Shown here one piece after another: positions 7,743 to 15,572 of a stretch of 41,401 nt of DNA. The notes beneath the pieces were generated by a model. That model had not been told where the DNA came from. It worked only from the letters and a program-made list of their open reading frames with translations, and made no database searches. Positions within the stretch are counted from its first letter, which is position 1. Every line of letters begins with the position of its first letter. This DNA is from Candidatus Methylumidiphilus alinenensis (GTDB lineage Bacteria; Pseudomonadota; Gammaproteobacteria; Methylococcales; Methylococcaceae). The position numbers were made by a program, and so were the translations under genes. The stretch covers positions 1 through 41,401 of the forward strand of contig QJPH01000303.1 of NCBI GenBank assembly GCA_003242955.1. Direction: 5' to 3'.

Positions 7743-9292
7743 TGATTAGAACTCTGCTGGGGAGCCACCGCAGATGCCTTCTGTAAAGATGGATCAAGGT
7801 GGACAAGGGGTTCCCTGGAATCACGCAGTTCCGTATCGCGTTCGGATTTCTTCTCATCCGACACCTTATCTGGAACGGCGCGGTCACTGCCAGCTTGTTC
7901 CTTGGGTACTTCTTCCGGTGATTTCGCATACACGGTAACCGGCACCCCTAGGGCTGCCCAGTGGAATAACCAACCTGCATCCTCGGGTGCATGGGGCCAG
8001 CGCCGGTTTAGGTCTTTGGTCGCCATATTGACGCAACCGTGGCTTGCCGTGCGACCGAAATTGTTATGCCAAAAAGCACCATGGAAGGCATAGTCTTTGT
8101 GGAAAAATTGCGTATAGGGAACGTTTTCCACCTCATAAAACCCATGTTGCCCTGGACGGATATTACTATCACTACGCATGGTTTTATGACGATACCGGTC
8201 ATAAATATAGAAGTTACCGGTGACGGTTGGCGTTTTGTTTTTGCCTGTGCTGACTTTGAACGTGCGCACTACCTCGCCGTTTTCCACGGCGGCCAAACGC
8301 TGGGTGTCCAAGTAGACGAATATGTGCCTGTCAGAACCTGTGGTGAATCGATCAATGATTGGCTTTTCCAATGTCCCTCCCCGTACACTTTTGAGTGCTA
8401 GCGGGTCAATCCTGACTTCGATGGTACTGGAGGCCGGCCAACTAGGTTGCGGGGTAAACCTTAGGCTCTTCTTGCCTTGACGCTCCCATCGTCCGGCCAC
8501 TTCTTTGCCTCCATCCGCCTTAATTTGTATGTTTTGCCCCTTATTCGCCTGTTCGGCAAGGGGTTCGCTGAAATTAATAATGAGCGGCAGGGCGACACCT
8601 AAGTTGGCCTGCCCTTTCAGGTTGGTTTCGGCGGTCAGAGGCGGGGCAGTAGTCAAATCCAAATGAAGCGGGGGCAATGGCACACCCGAAACCGTTTCCC
8701 AGTCGATCTGCACAGGATAGGTATGATCTTGGTCATAATCACTGGCGGTTAATTTGACCGTATTACGGCTGGCATCCGGTTCCACCGCAAGATGCAAATC
8801 ACTGCTGGTTTTTATTTCGCCAACGGGTTGGTCAAATTGCAGTGTCACAGAAGCATCAGGTGCAACAATCCTTAAGCTCGGCCCCTCAAGTTTGGGGATT
8901 TTGACCGTGGTGAAAGCAATTTCACGGGTTTGGCTCTGGCGGAACCAAGGTCGCACTACCGTTGCTTTGATTGTATGGCGAGTGGCAAAAGCCAGAGGGG
9001 AAGGCAGGGTGACGCTGTTTTCACCATTGGCTTCGGCAATCAACTTTCCGGTTTCATCGCGCAGTTCAACCTTGGCAAGCTGGGCATTGAAACCCGTCGC
9101 CTGAACGGTCAGAGGTGTACGCGGATCAACCATTTCTTTGCCGTCCAAGGGCGGCATGTTGATACCGAAAGGCAGAATCTGCCTATGGACATAGTCATTG
9201 ATTGGCAAACCTATCGCCAAAACCACAGCCCCCACCAAAAGCCAACTGATGAGCCGCTTTACCGTACCCATACGATATGCATTTGTTTTCAC
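7739..9292 (-). CDS. membrane-anchored L,D-transpeptidase (YkuD domain) with Ig-like repeats
   Basis: The C-terminal YkuD domain (about residues 322-455) would cross-link or edit peptidoglycan in the periplasm. Its catalytic signature is complete: FHGAFWHNNFGR with His404, then SHGCVNM with His418 and Cys420. A single membrane helix (about 13-31, LISWLLVGAVVLAIGLPI) anchors the protein; residues 55-320 form Ig-like beta-rich repeats, as in large L,D-transpeptidases. A charged 60-residue tail follows the enzyme domain. I prefer the GTG start because GAGG lies five bases before it and the hydrophobic segment follows at once; other starts are a GTG at 9346 and an ATG at 9271. Downstream ssb overlaps by four bases. 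Confidence 0.88.
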   Translation of the reverse strand: MKTNAYRMGTVKRLISWLLVGAVVLAIGLPINDYVHRQILPFGINMPPLDGKEMVDPRTPLTVQATGFNAQLAKVELRDETGKLIAEANGENSVTLPSPLAFATRHTIKATVVRPWFRQSQTREIAFTTVKIPKLEGPSLRIVAPDASVTLQFDQPVGEIKTSSDLHLAVEPDASRNTVKLTASDYDQDHTYPVQIDWETVSGVPLPPLHLDLTTAPPLTAETNLKGQANLGVALPLIINFSEPLAEQANKGQNIQIKADGGKEVAGRWERQGKKSLRFTPQPSWPASSTIEVRIDPLALKSVRGGTLEKPIIDRFTTGSDRHIFVYLDTQRLAAVENGEVVRTFKVSTGKNKTPTVTGNFYIYDRYRHKTMRSDSNIRPGQHGFYEVENVPYTQFFHKDYAFHGAFWHNNFGRTASHGCVNMATKDLNRRWPHAPEDAGWLFHWAALGVPVTVYAKSPEEVPKEQAGSDRAVPDKVSDEKKSERDTELRDSREPLVHLDPSLQKASAVAPQQSSNQ

Positions 9293-9402
9293 TTTCACCT
9301 CGCGCCCACAACGGGGGTAAATATATTTGGCGGCACAATGGCCCACCGCTTTGAAAAAAACCTCAAAGATGCCAAGTCTACCATTCTACTACAATGGGCA
9401 TC

Positions 9403-9433
9403 TTGATTAAAAAACTTTTAACTAGGATATAAT
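9403..9433 (+). promoter_or_regulatory. possible sigma70-type promoter for the YafK-like gene
   Basis: A perfect TATAAT (9428-9433) is preceded by TTGATT (9403-9408) with a 19-base spacer, slightly long. It would start transcription about 35 bases before the lipoprotein gene. The stretch is AT-rich and divergent from the neighbouring transpeptidase gene. Confidence 0.5.
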
Positions 9434-9473
9434 CGCTAAAAACTATGAACCACCAATTTTTTGACCATAAATT

Positions 9474-10289
9474 ATGAAATCGTTCTCAAAAAATGTCATC
9501 GCTTTGGCGTTGATCGGCCTTTTGGCATCCTGTGGCGGACAAAAGCTGCGAGACGACAATGTCAAATCGCAGATTGGCACGCAAGCCCATCATCACAATA
9601 CCAACTACTTTCCATCCCCCGCTAAACTTCCCGGACAATGGACCGTCGAGGACGTGCTTCATGATTACGGTGACTACTCGGTGCGGATGTTGAGCCCCTA
9701 TTTTAAAAAGGCCAAGGTACCCTACCCTCCAACCGAAATTATTTTAGTCGCATTGAAACAAGAAAAGAAACTTGAGTTATGGGCCAAGGGCGAAGGCGAA
9801 TTCAGGTTTATCCGCGACTACAGCATCCAAGCTGCCAGCGGCGTGTCAGGCCCGAAACTGCGCCAAGGCGACAGGCAAGTACCCGAGGGAGTCTACCGGA
9901 TTGCTGGACTGAATCCGAACAGCCATTACCACCTCTCGATGAAGCTGAATTACCCCAATGAGTTTGACTTATATCACGCGGATCAAGAAGGCAGATTCGA
10001 TCCGGGCGGGGATATTTTCATCCATGGCAAGGCCGTTTCGATTGGCTGCCTAGCCATGGGCGACGAGGCAATTGAGGAATTGTTCGTATTGGCGGCCCAA
10101 GTGGGCAAGGAAAATGTGAAGGTCGTGATTGCCCCCCGAGACCCGCGAACTTTGCCTTTGGATACCGACGCTGAAGGTATGCCGGAATGGGCGGGGGAGC
10201 TTTATGACCAAATTTCCAGTGAACTCCAAGCTCTGTCGCCACCGGTCAGCCTATCCAACAACGCGGCATCACAGCAGAACAGCCATTGA
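9474..10289 (+). CDS. YafK/DpaA-like L,D-transpeptidase-fold lipoprotein
   Basis: The N-terminus is a lipoprotein signal with lipobox LLASC, Cys20 being the lipid-modified residue. The enzyme core spans about residues 85-220 and ends in GDIFIHGKAVSIGCLAMGD, the YkuD motif in its YafK-like form, with His184 and Cys192 as predicted catalytic residues. In E. coli the YafK member (DpaA) cuts Braun lipoprotein from peptidoglycan, so a similar envelope-remodelling role is plausible; it could also be a transpeptidase. It is divergently transcribed from the other L,D-transpeptidase gene. A short hairpin with arms CTCGGTT/AACCGAG lies after the stop at about 10342-10361. Confidence 0.85.
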   Translation: MKSFSKNVIALALIGLLASCGGQKLRDDNVKSQIGTQAHHHNTNYFPSPAKLPGQWTVEDVLHDYGDYSVRMLSPYFKKAKVPYPPTEIILVALKQEKKLELWAKGEGEFRFIRDYSIQAASGVSGPKLRQGDRQVPEGVYRIAGLNPNSHYHLSMKLNYPNEFDLYHADQEGRFDPGGDIFIHGKAVSIGCLAMGDEAIEELFVLAAQVGKENVKVVIAPRDPRTLPLDTDAEGMPEWAGELYDQISSELQALSPPVSLSNNAASQQNSH

Positions 10290-10375
10290 TTTGGTAGTTT
10301 TTTGTATGACACGGTCAAATATGACTGACATGAGTCAATCTCGGTTGTGAAAACCGAGTCGGTCTGGTCGGCGGT

Positions 10376-11569
10376 TCATAAAGACATCCCCACCCTCCGG
10401 CGGGCATCCAAGCAATTTTCACTGCCACGGGTGAATTCGCGGCAAGTACGCGGACGGTCTTCGTAAATAGCGCATGAGTAGGCTTCGTTTGCTGTGATTC
10501 CACCGAGGAGCGCAGCACAACGCTCACCATTGCGGAGCAGCTTGCGCCGGGTGTCTTGGATGACAACGAATTCGGGACGGCGCTTGTTGACAGGCTCACG
10601 GCTTGAAACTTCAACAGCATGGTAAGCCTCGCGACAACAGGCGCCACAGGTCTGGCAGTCCAATTCGCCTGCCGGTTCGAAGCGCCAGCAGGCCGGGGAT
10701 TTATCCGGCAAATGGATCGAAGGGGCATGGCGGCAGCGTGGCTTTCGGCGTTCGACAAAACTCCAAGCGCAATCAGAACAACCCAGCCCTTTAAACTGCT
10801 CTGCTACCGGCGAATGTCCAGAGGGGTGCAATTCGGACGGCATGCCTACCGTTGACCATAATGAAGGCAAAGATTTTTCTTTAGATAGAGTGTAAAGCTT
10901 GCCTTGCGTTTGGTCAGTATTAGGGCAAGGCATACTAGAAACGCAAGGCAAGCCTTGCACTCCAGCAATACCGGATTGACGGGAAATCCGCACAGTTTCA
11001 AAACTTATTACACGTGGCGTTGCCGCTGCAATAGCCCCACTGGACTTCAGTGCCTTGTCAAGATGACTTGCCCACCGCGGTTGTGAAGCCCGCCAAGCGG
11101 CAAGACGAGCCGCCACGCAACTGCACTCACGACGGCCACCCGCTTTTGGTGACGCATAAAAAGGGTCGGCTGGGAGGGCATCCCAAAAATCCACTCTGAA
11201 GTCGGTGGTCGGTGCGAAAAAATCCCGCAGGCCGAACCGACCAGTCAAATAGGCTTGAAGCCTAAGGGTTGCATGTTCGCGCCATGGGTTATTGCCAACG
11301 GCATAACCGAGACCCCAGTCTACCTTGCTTTCCCCAACCTCGCCCTCGACCAACGCATGGCAAAGTTCGTGCAGTATCATTTGAGCGACCGAATCATCGG
11401 AGTCGAACAACTCATCGGCTGCAATCAGAATAGTGCCACAACCGTCGGTGGAGGCATAGGCATCTGATGTCCTCACGATACGAAAGCCGACCGCCTCGGC
11501 ACAGGCAATCCATACCCGTGTCAGCGGGTCATCGTAATAGTGGGTGGCTTGGCGGAGGAATTCGGTCAT
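10376..11569 (-). CDS. fusion of a metallopeptidase-like domain and a YkgJ-type Cys cluster domain, with in-frame REP
   Basis: The N-terminal half carries an HELCH zinc-binding motif (residues 67-71) within MILHELCHALVEGE, as in SprT/zincin-like proteins. The C-terminal third has the YkgJ-type zinc- or iron-chelating pattern: CQTCGACC (C305, C308, C311, C312), then C351, C366 and DRPRTCREF (C376). Another cysteine group (C264, C267, C279) precedes it. Between the halves, residues about 202-228 (GVQGLPCVSSMPCPN region) are encoded by a family A REP palindrome that keeps the frame open. The substrate is unknown. Its ATG overlaps the murI stop by four bases (ATGA), so both are probably one transcript. 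The 397-residue length exceeds either domain alone; homologous fusions exist in some proteobacteria, from memory. Confidence 0.75.
   Translation of the reverse strand: MTEFLRQATHYYDDPLTRVWIACAEAVGFRIVRTSDAYASTDGCGTILIAADELFDSDDSVAQMILHELCHALVEGEVGESKVDWGLGYAVGNNPWREHATLRLQAYLTGRFGLRDFFAPTTDFRVDFWDALPADPFYASPKAGGRRECSCVAARLAAWRASQPRWASHLDKALKSSGAIAAATPRVISFETVRISRQSGIAGVQGLPCVSSMPCPNTDQTQGKLYTLSKEKSLPSLWSTVGMPSELHPSGHSPVAEQFKGLGCSDCAWSFVERRKPRCRHAPSIHLPDKSPACWRFEPAGELDCQTCGACCREAYHAVEVSSREPVNKRRPEFVVIQDTRRKLLRNGERCAALLGGITANEAYSCAIYEDRPRTCREFTRGSENCLDARRRVGMSL
10888..10962. repeat. REP palindrome (family A) inside a coding sequence
   Basis: Arms 10888-10911 and 10939-10962 pair with one mismatch and share GCTTGCCTTGCGTTT. 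They lie in frame within the metallopeptidase/YkgJ fusion gene and encode part of its interdomain linker. Confidence 0.85.
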
Positions 11570-12360
11570 TCAGGCAACCGCATCACTTCGACCTCCGTTT
11601 CCCATAATTGTGATATCAGCTTTTTTGCGCTTTTCGGCGAGCCGCTGGTCCAAAATTGTTCAGTGCCTAACCGGTCACGGCGGGACAACCGTCCAATGTT
11701 TTCCAAGCGACGGCGCAGTTCGCGGGCAATCGCCTCGCCTGGGTCAATGATATCAACATCAATTCCCACCATTGCCCGGATCAACGGGGCTAGAAAAGGA
11801 TAATGGGTACAACCAAGGACAATGGTATCCACACCTCTCTCCAACAGCGGCAATACAAATGGTTCCAACAGGGTACGTGTCTTCTCGCCCAGCAAATCCC
11901 CCGCTTCGACTTGCTCTACGAGTCCGGGGCATGGCTGGACCACGATGTCGGCATTTGCTCCGAAGCGAGTCAGCAGGTTTATAAAATTTTCGCTGGAAAC
12001 CGTCCGACGGGTGGCAAGCACACCGACGACTCCGGTTTTGGTTTTTTCAACGGCGGGTTTGACAGCCGGTTCCATCGCGATGATAGGCACACTAAACCTA
12101 GTCCGCAGTTTGGCAACCGCTGCACCCGTCGCGGTATTGCAAGCGACGACGATGGCTTTGACCGGTTGATCCACGAGGAATTGGGAGATGGCGATAGACC
12201 TTGCTTCAATATACTCGGACTCTTTGTCTCCGTAAGGGGCGTGGCTGGAATCAGCCACATACAATAAATCTTCATTCGACAGTTCCTTGCGAATATCGCG
12301 CAAAACCGACAAACCACCCACGCCCGAATCAAAAACGCCAATTGGATAAATACTGCTCAT
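11566..12360 (-). CDS. murI: glutamate racemase
   Basis: MurI interconverts L- and D-glutamate, supplying D-glutamate for peptidoglycan. The protein begins with IGVFDSGVGGLSVLR and has the two catalytic cysteines in VVACNTATGA (Cys74) and VLGCTHYPFL (Cys184), plus SSHAPYG. Length is 264 residues, normal for the family. I chose the second ATG (encoding MSSIYP) because it has AGGA at suitable distance; the ATG nine bases upstream is less well placed. The downstream fusion gene overlaps by four bases. Confidence 0.96.
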   Translation of the reverse strand: MSSIYPIGVFDSGVGGLSVLRDIRKELSNEDLLYVADSSHAPYGDKESEYIEARSIAISQFLVDQPVKAIVVACNTATGAAVAKLRTRFSVPIIAMEPAVKPAVEKTKTGVVGVLATRRTVSSENFINLLTRFGANADIVVQPCPGLVEQVEAGDLLGEKTRTLLEPFVLPLLERGVDTIVLGCTHYPFLAPLIRAMVGIDVDIIDPGEAIARELRRRLENIGRLSRRDRLGTEQFWTSGSPKSAKKLISQLWETEVEVMRLPE

Positions 12361-12478
12361 ACCCGGCATCCTACACCATCAGTTCCCACTTCTAAAATCC
12401 TCCCCCGGAAATCCTCGTTTTGAGCAAGAGCGATGAAATATAGACGACGTTTTAGTCAACATTAGACCTGCTAATGCG

Positions 12479-13024
12479 TTAAGGCTTTTTCAGCAAGGCT
12501 TCGATTTTTTGGTTCAATTCTCGATCTTCCGGCGTCGTTGGGGAAGCAAAGGATGCGACCACGTTACCCTGTGTGTCAATCAGATATTTATAGAAATTCC
12601 ATTTTGGCGTGGTATCCGAACGTTCGGCAAGTTTCTTAAAAAATGCATTGGCATCAGCACCGCGCACCGAGCTGGCTTTGAACATTGGGAATGTCACGCC
12701 ATAGTTCTGGTGGCACACCTCCGAGGTTTTTTGTTCGTCGGTGAATTCCTGATGGAAATCGGCAGACGGAAACCCTAAGATTACAAAATTGCGGTCCTTA
12801 TATTTTTGGTAAAGTGCTTCGAGTCCCTTGAATTGCGGCGTGAACCCACACTGGCTGGCGGTGTTTACAGCAAGAATAACCTTTCCTTGATAGGCTTGGC
12901 AAAAATCGACGGTTTCTTTCGAGCGCAATTTCTGTGCGGTGAAATTGAGTAAATCCGGGCAGGTTTCGGCTTGGGCCGCAGTTAGACCAAAGGCAAAAGT
13001 TAGCAGCCATAATAATGCTTTCAT
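12479..13024 (-). CDS. periplasmic glutathione peroxidase-like protein
   Basis: A thiol peroxidase of the glutathione peroxidase family. The peroxidatic cysteine is in NTASQCGFTPQ (Cys59), with a possible resolving cysteine in SEVCHQNYG and the conserved WNFYKYL further on. The usual FPCNQF motif reads FPSADF here, so that cysteine is replaced by serine. An N-terminal signal peptide ending AQA (cleavage about residue 19) sends it to the periplasm, where it would remove peroxides, probably with thioredoxin-like rather than glutathione reductant. It is divergent from the next gene to the right. Confidence 0.9.
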   Translation of the reverse strand: MKALLWLLTFAFGLTAAQAETCPDLLNFTAQKLRSKETVDFCQAYQGKVILAVNTASQCGFTPQFKGLEALYQKYKDRNFVILGFPSADFHQEFTDEQKTSEVCHQNYGVTFPMFKASSVRGADANAFFKKLAERSDTTPKWNFYKYLIDTQGNVVASFASPTTPEDRELNQKIEALLKKP

Positions 13025-13083
13025 AAAGACCTCAATTGATCATTAATTCTAATTTTAAACGGATGGAATTAAAATAAACAGCC

Positions 13084-13995
13084 ATGACTTGTCAAAAACC
13101 CCATCCAACCCAACTTGATCTGTTCAATGATTCGGGGGCCGTCGTTTTCGCTAACGATGCCATTGCCGCTTTGCGTAATTTCGATGCTGTCCACGCCGCC
13201 GTTTTCATACAGCGTATTATCGCCGGAGAACCCGAATATCATGGACTTGATACATTGAAGACCCTTTGCCAAGCTGTCCAAGACTGGCCATTTCCATCGT
13301 CCACACCGATGGAGATAAGCGAGACAGTTCGAAGGCTAGAGGTCGAAGTGCAACCCGCCGTTGAAACCTTGATGCGAGGGGAAGCAAAAAGTTTCATGCG
13401 TCCGTATTGGCTATATCTGGCGAAAGCGCAAGGCAGCCAAGCTTACGACACCGAGTTTCCTCAATCGTTCTGTGCCGGTCTATACTTGCGAACAGGTGAT
13501 TATTCGTTCGCCGTCGAGGCAATAGAATCGATTCCGCGTTGGAATGAAAATTCGGATTTGGTCTACTGGCTTTGCTTGGCACGTTATCCTATCGGAGGAA
13601 TAGATGCTTGCCGATCCCTGCTGATGAGGCTGGCTTTTTTGAGATCAAAGCGTTTGCCCGCCTTAATACGTGAAATCGCCGACCCTCAAATCCGAAAGGA
13701 GTGGATCGCCTTCAAAAGTGAGTTCGATTGGCTTGATGCAGAAGGGGAAACAACGGGGGCATGGTTTCCTGCCTGGCAACTTCTTGAACATTCGGATATG
13801 AAAATTGCATCCGATGCCGTGCCTAGCTTGGATGTGCCTCCCGTTCAGGCATTTGATCTATTGAGCCGACTCATCAAGCTTGAAAAACGCGGTTTAAGCC
13901 CGGCACTAGTATCTTTAAGAAGCCAACTCCGAAACTTGGATCACAACCTCTTTGCAGCTTACATGGCAAGAAGAAGTACTGCACAACTCAAGTGA
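13084..13995 (+). CDS. conserved hypothetical protein, helical (TPR-like)
   Basis: I do not recognise a named domain in this 303-residue protein. It begins with a polar stretch containing QLDLFND, then is predicted to be almost fully alpha-helical with repeated short helices (for example RTGDYSFAVEAIESIPRW), which suggests a TPR-like or HEAT-like scaffold. No signal peptide or membrane helix is seen. The start has no clear ribosome site. Its 3' end overlaps that of the convergent gene by eight bases. It could be a housekeeping orphan or belong to the neighbouring ATPase cassette, but opposite orientation argues against the latter. Confidence 0.7.
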   Translation: MTCQKPHPTQLDLFNDSGAVVFANDAIAALRNFDAVHAAVFIQRIIAGEPEYHGLDTLKTLCQAVQDWPFPSSTPMEISETVRRLEVEVQPAVETLMRGEAKSFMRPYWLYLAKAQGSQAYDTEFPQSFCAGLYLRTGDYSFAVEAIESIPRWNENSDLVYWLCLARYPIGGIDACRSLLMRLAFLRSKRLPALIREIADPQIRKEWIAFKSEFDWLDAEGETTGAWFPAWQLLEHSDMKIASDAVPSLDVPPVQAFDLLSRLIKLEKRGLSPALVSLRSQLRNLDHNLFAAYMARRSTAQLK

Positions 13996-14509
13996 TTAAG
14001 CCAAGTTCAACTGCCATTTTATCATTAATTACGGCAACCGCCTTCGCCGACAAACCCCATGTTTTGACCGTGGGGCGTAATGCAATCTTTAATGCATCAT
14101 GCAATGGTGGAAGCCAATTTTCGCTATGTCCATTAATTATAAGCACCAACTGAAAATCAGAGTTCTTTAAATCTAGCGTTTTGAACAACTCAGGCAATTC
14201 GGTTTCAGCGGATTTATGTCGCTTTAGACATGACGCTACAACCAACATTAGCGCATTGACCAGCTTTTCCCTAATTTCGCCGATATACTTGTCAAAATCG
14301 AGTTTGTTTTCCGGTCTGGGGGCACTAGACTTGGCTTCGACTAAGCATACCTTCAGCGATTGGCTTTTTTGTCGTAACAATACAAACTCCACAATTTTCA
14401 CACCATGACCCATATTTTTATAGATATTGCTCTTTTCAATACGAAAACAATGCCCTTCTGGATATGGTCCAAAACTCATACCGGATTCGACAAAGGGATC
14501 AGTAGTCAT
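13988..14509 (-). CDS. small protein with PD-(D/E)xK-like motif, partner of the ATPase (putative nuclease effector)
   Basis: This 173-residue protein has no family name I can give. Residues 36-63 (GVKIVEFVLL... LKVCLVEAKSS) have the strand-turn-strand layout of a PD-(D/E)xK nuclease: Glu41 in the first strand, Glu58-Ala-Lys60 in the second, and Glu24 upstream as possible helix acidic residue. A long helix with EIREKLVNAL follows, as in that fold. A second hydrophobic strand FQLVLIINGHSENW lies at about 119-132. It overlaps the ATPase gene by four bases (ATGA), so the two are co-translated. The role as a nuclease effector is inference from the motif and context. Confidence 0.6.
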   Translation of the reverse strand: MTTDPFVESGMSFGPYPEGHCFRIEKSNIYKNMGHGVKIVEFVLLRQKSQSLKVCLVEAKSSAPRPENKLDFDKYIGEIREKLVNALMLVVASCLKRHKSAETELPELFKTLDLKNSDFQLVLIINGHSENWLPPLHDALKIALRPTVKTWGLSAKAVAVINDKMAVELGLIT

Positions 14510-15537
14510 CTTAGCACCATTCCCACTTCTTCCCTGTACAGGCGGATTGACTCGCTGATGATCGGATTATCCGGCATTCCATCTAGGAGGTCATCAACTT
14601 GCCACTCCACTTCAGTTGCAGAAATTTCAGTTGCAGAAATAACAGGGATTGAAAAGTTTTTTTCTTGGGCAATCAAAAAAAGCTTTTTGACCACAAAATA
14701 GGAGTGACTGGCGAGAAAGAATTGAATACCCCGTTCAGCCAGCATGGCAATAATATCCAGCAGTTTTGAAATCGCCACCGGATGAAGCGCCGACTCTGGT
14801 TCATCAATAAAAATGATCGAATTCCGTGTTAGGTAACGATTACCTAGTAAAGTATCCAAGATGGCAATTTTTTTTATCCCCTCAGCAGTGACACCAATAT
14901 GAAATTTTTGATTATTTTTATTTTTAAATTGCCAACTTCTTAAACCTTCGTCAAACACAACTTTTCCGCCAATAATAGCCTCTAGGCTTTTTCGGGATTT
15001 GGCAAACTCACTATAGTTCTTCCCTTTTATTGTAGACTGGCGCAACGCCCTCGCTAGATCAAGATAGGTGTCGTCAAAACCAAATACCTTATCTTGCTCG
15101 CGTGACTTTAAAATAATATGGTGCAATGACAATACCTCTTTTGAAGGCAAGAAAATGGAGTTGCTTTCCCTGGGCAACACATTGTTCGTCAGAATTGAAA
15201 TCTGCTTGATGGTTTTTTCGCCAAATTCGTATTTAAATACTCGCTTATCAAAAGTTATTCGACAATTTAAACGTTCATCAATCCCCTTGGTCACAAGATC
15301 GCCAATTTTTTCGGACTGGAAAGTCCAACGCAATTTATTAGCTAATATTTCTGCGGCGGAACGTTGTTCATTGCCCCGCTTGAACTCTTCCAAAGTCCGC
15401 GTAGCACTGTACAACGCCTTAAGCAAGAAAGTCTTGCCGCTACCATTACCACCAATGACCAGATTGATCTTGCCAAGACTCGACCAATCAAGTTGGGCGA
15501 TTGGACCAAAATTCCTTAATTCCACACGGTTTAACAT
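14506..15537 (-). CDS. AAA/ABC-type ATPase (OLD/AAA_15-AAA_21-like)
   Basis: The 343-residue ATPase has a standard SMC/ABC-like core: an N-terminal RVELRNFGPIAQLDWSSLG segment, Walker A GGNGSGKT (29-36), an insertion of about 180 residues, the EGIKKIAILDTLL region at the signature position (219-231), Walker B IIFIDEPESALHP (241-253) and the H-loop LASHSY (275-280). This is the layout of overcoming-lysogenization-defect-like and AAA_15/AAA_21 proteins used in PARIS, Septu, Gabija and retron-linked defence systems, though no TOPRIM domain is fused. The partner gene downstream encodes a nuclease-like protein. The region is visibly more AT-rich than its flanks. A 15-base tandem duplication sits near its 3' end. 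Confidence 0.8.
   Translation of the reverse strand: MLNRVELRNFGPIAQLDWSSLGKINLVIGGNGSGKTFLLKALYSATRTLEEFKRGNEQRSAAEILANKLRWTFQSEKIGDLVTKGIDERLNCRITFDKRVFKYEFGEKTIKQISILTNNVLPRESNSIFLPSKEVLSLHHIILKSREQDKVFGFDDTYLDLARALRQSTIKGKNYSEFAKSRKSLEAIIGGKVVFDEGLRSWQFKNKNNQKFHIGVTAEGIKKIAILDTLLGNRYLTRNSIIFIDEPESALHPVAISKLLDIIAMLAERGIQFFLASHSYFVVKKLFLIAQEKNFSIPVISATEISATEVEWQVDDLLDGMPDNPIISESIRLYREEVGMVLR
14611..14640. repeat. 15-bp perfect tandem duplication in the ATPase gene
   Basis: The unit TTCAGTTGCAGAAAT occurs twice in a row. In the leftward gene it encodes the duplicated peptide ISATE ISATE near residues 300-309, keeping the frame. Confidence 0.95.
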
Positions 15538-15572
15538 GGCTTAATGACTGCTAGATATTGAAAACGCTGTAA

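Noticed and set aside
10336-10365. Hairpin as intrinsic terminator after the YafK-like gene
   Set aside because: A short stem (CTCGGTT/AACCGAG) exists but no T-tract follows, so I mention it only with the gene.
10315-10758. 147-codon leftward frame overlapping the Cys-cluster domain gene
   Set aside because: Shares its DNA with the YkgJ-type domain in another frame; the latter has the conserved cysteines.
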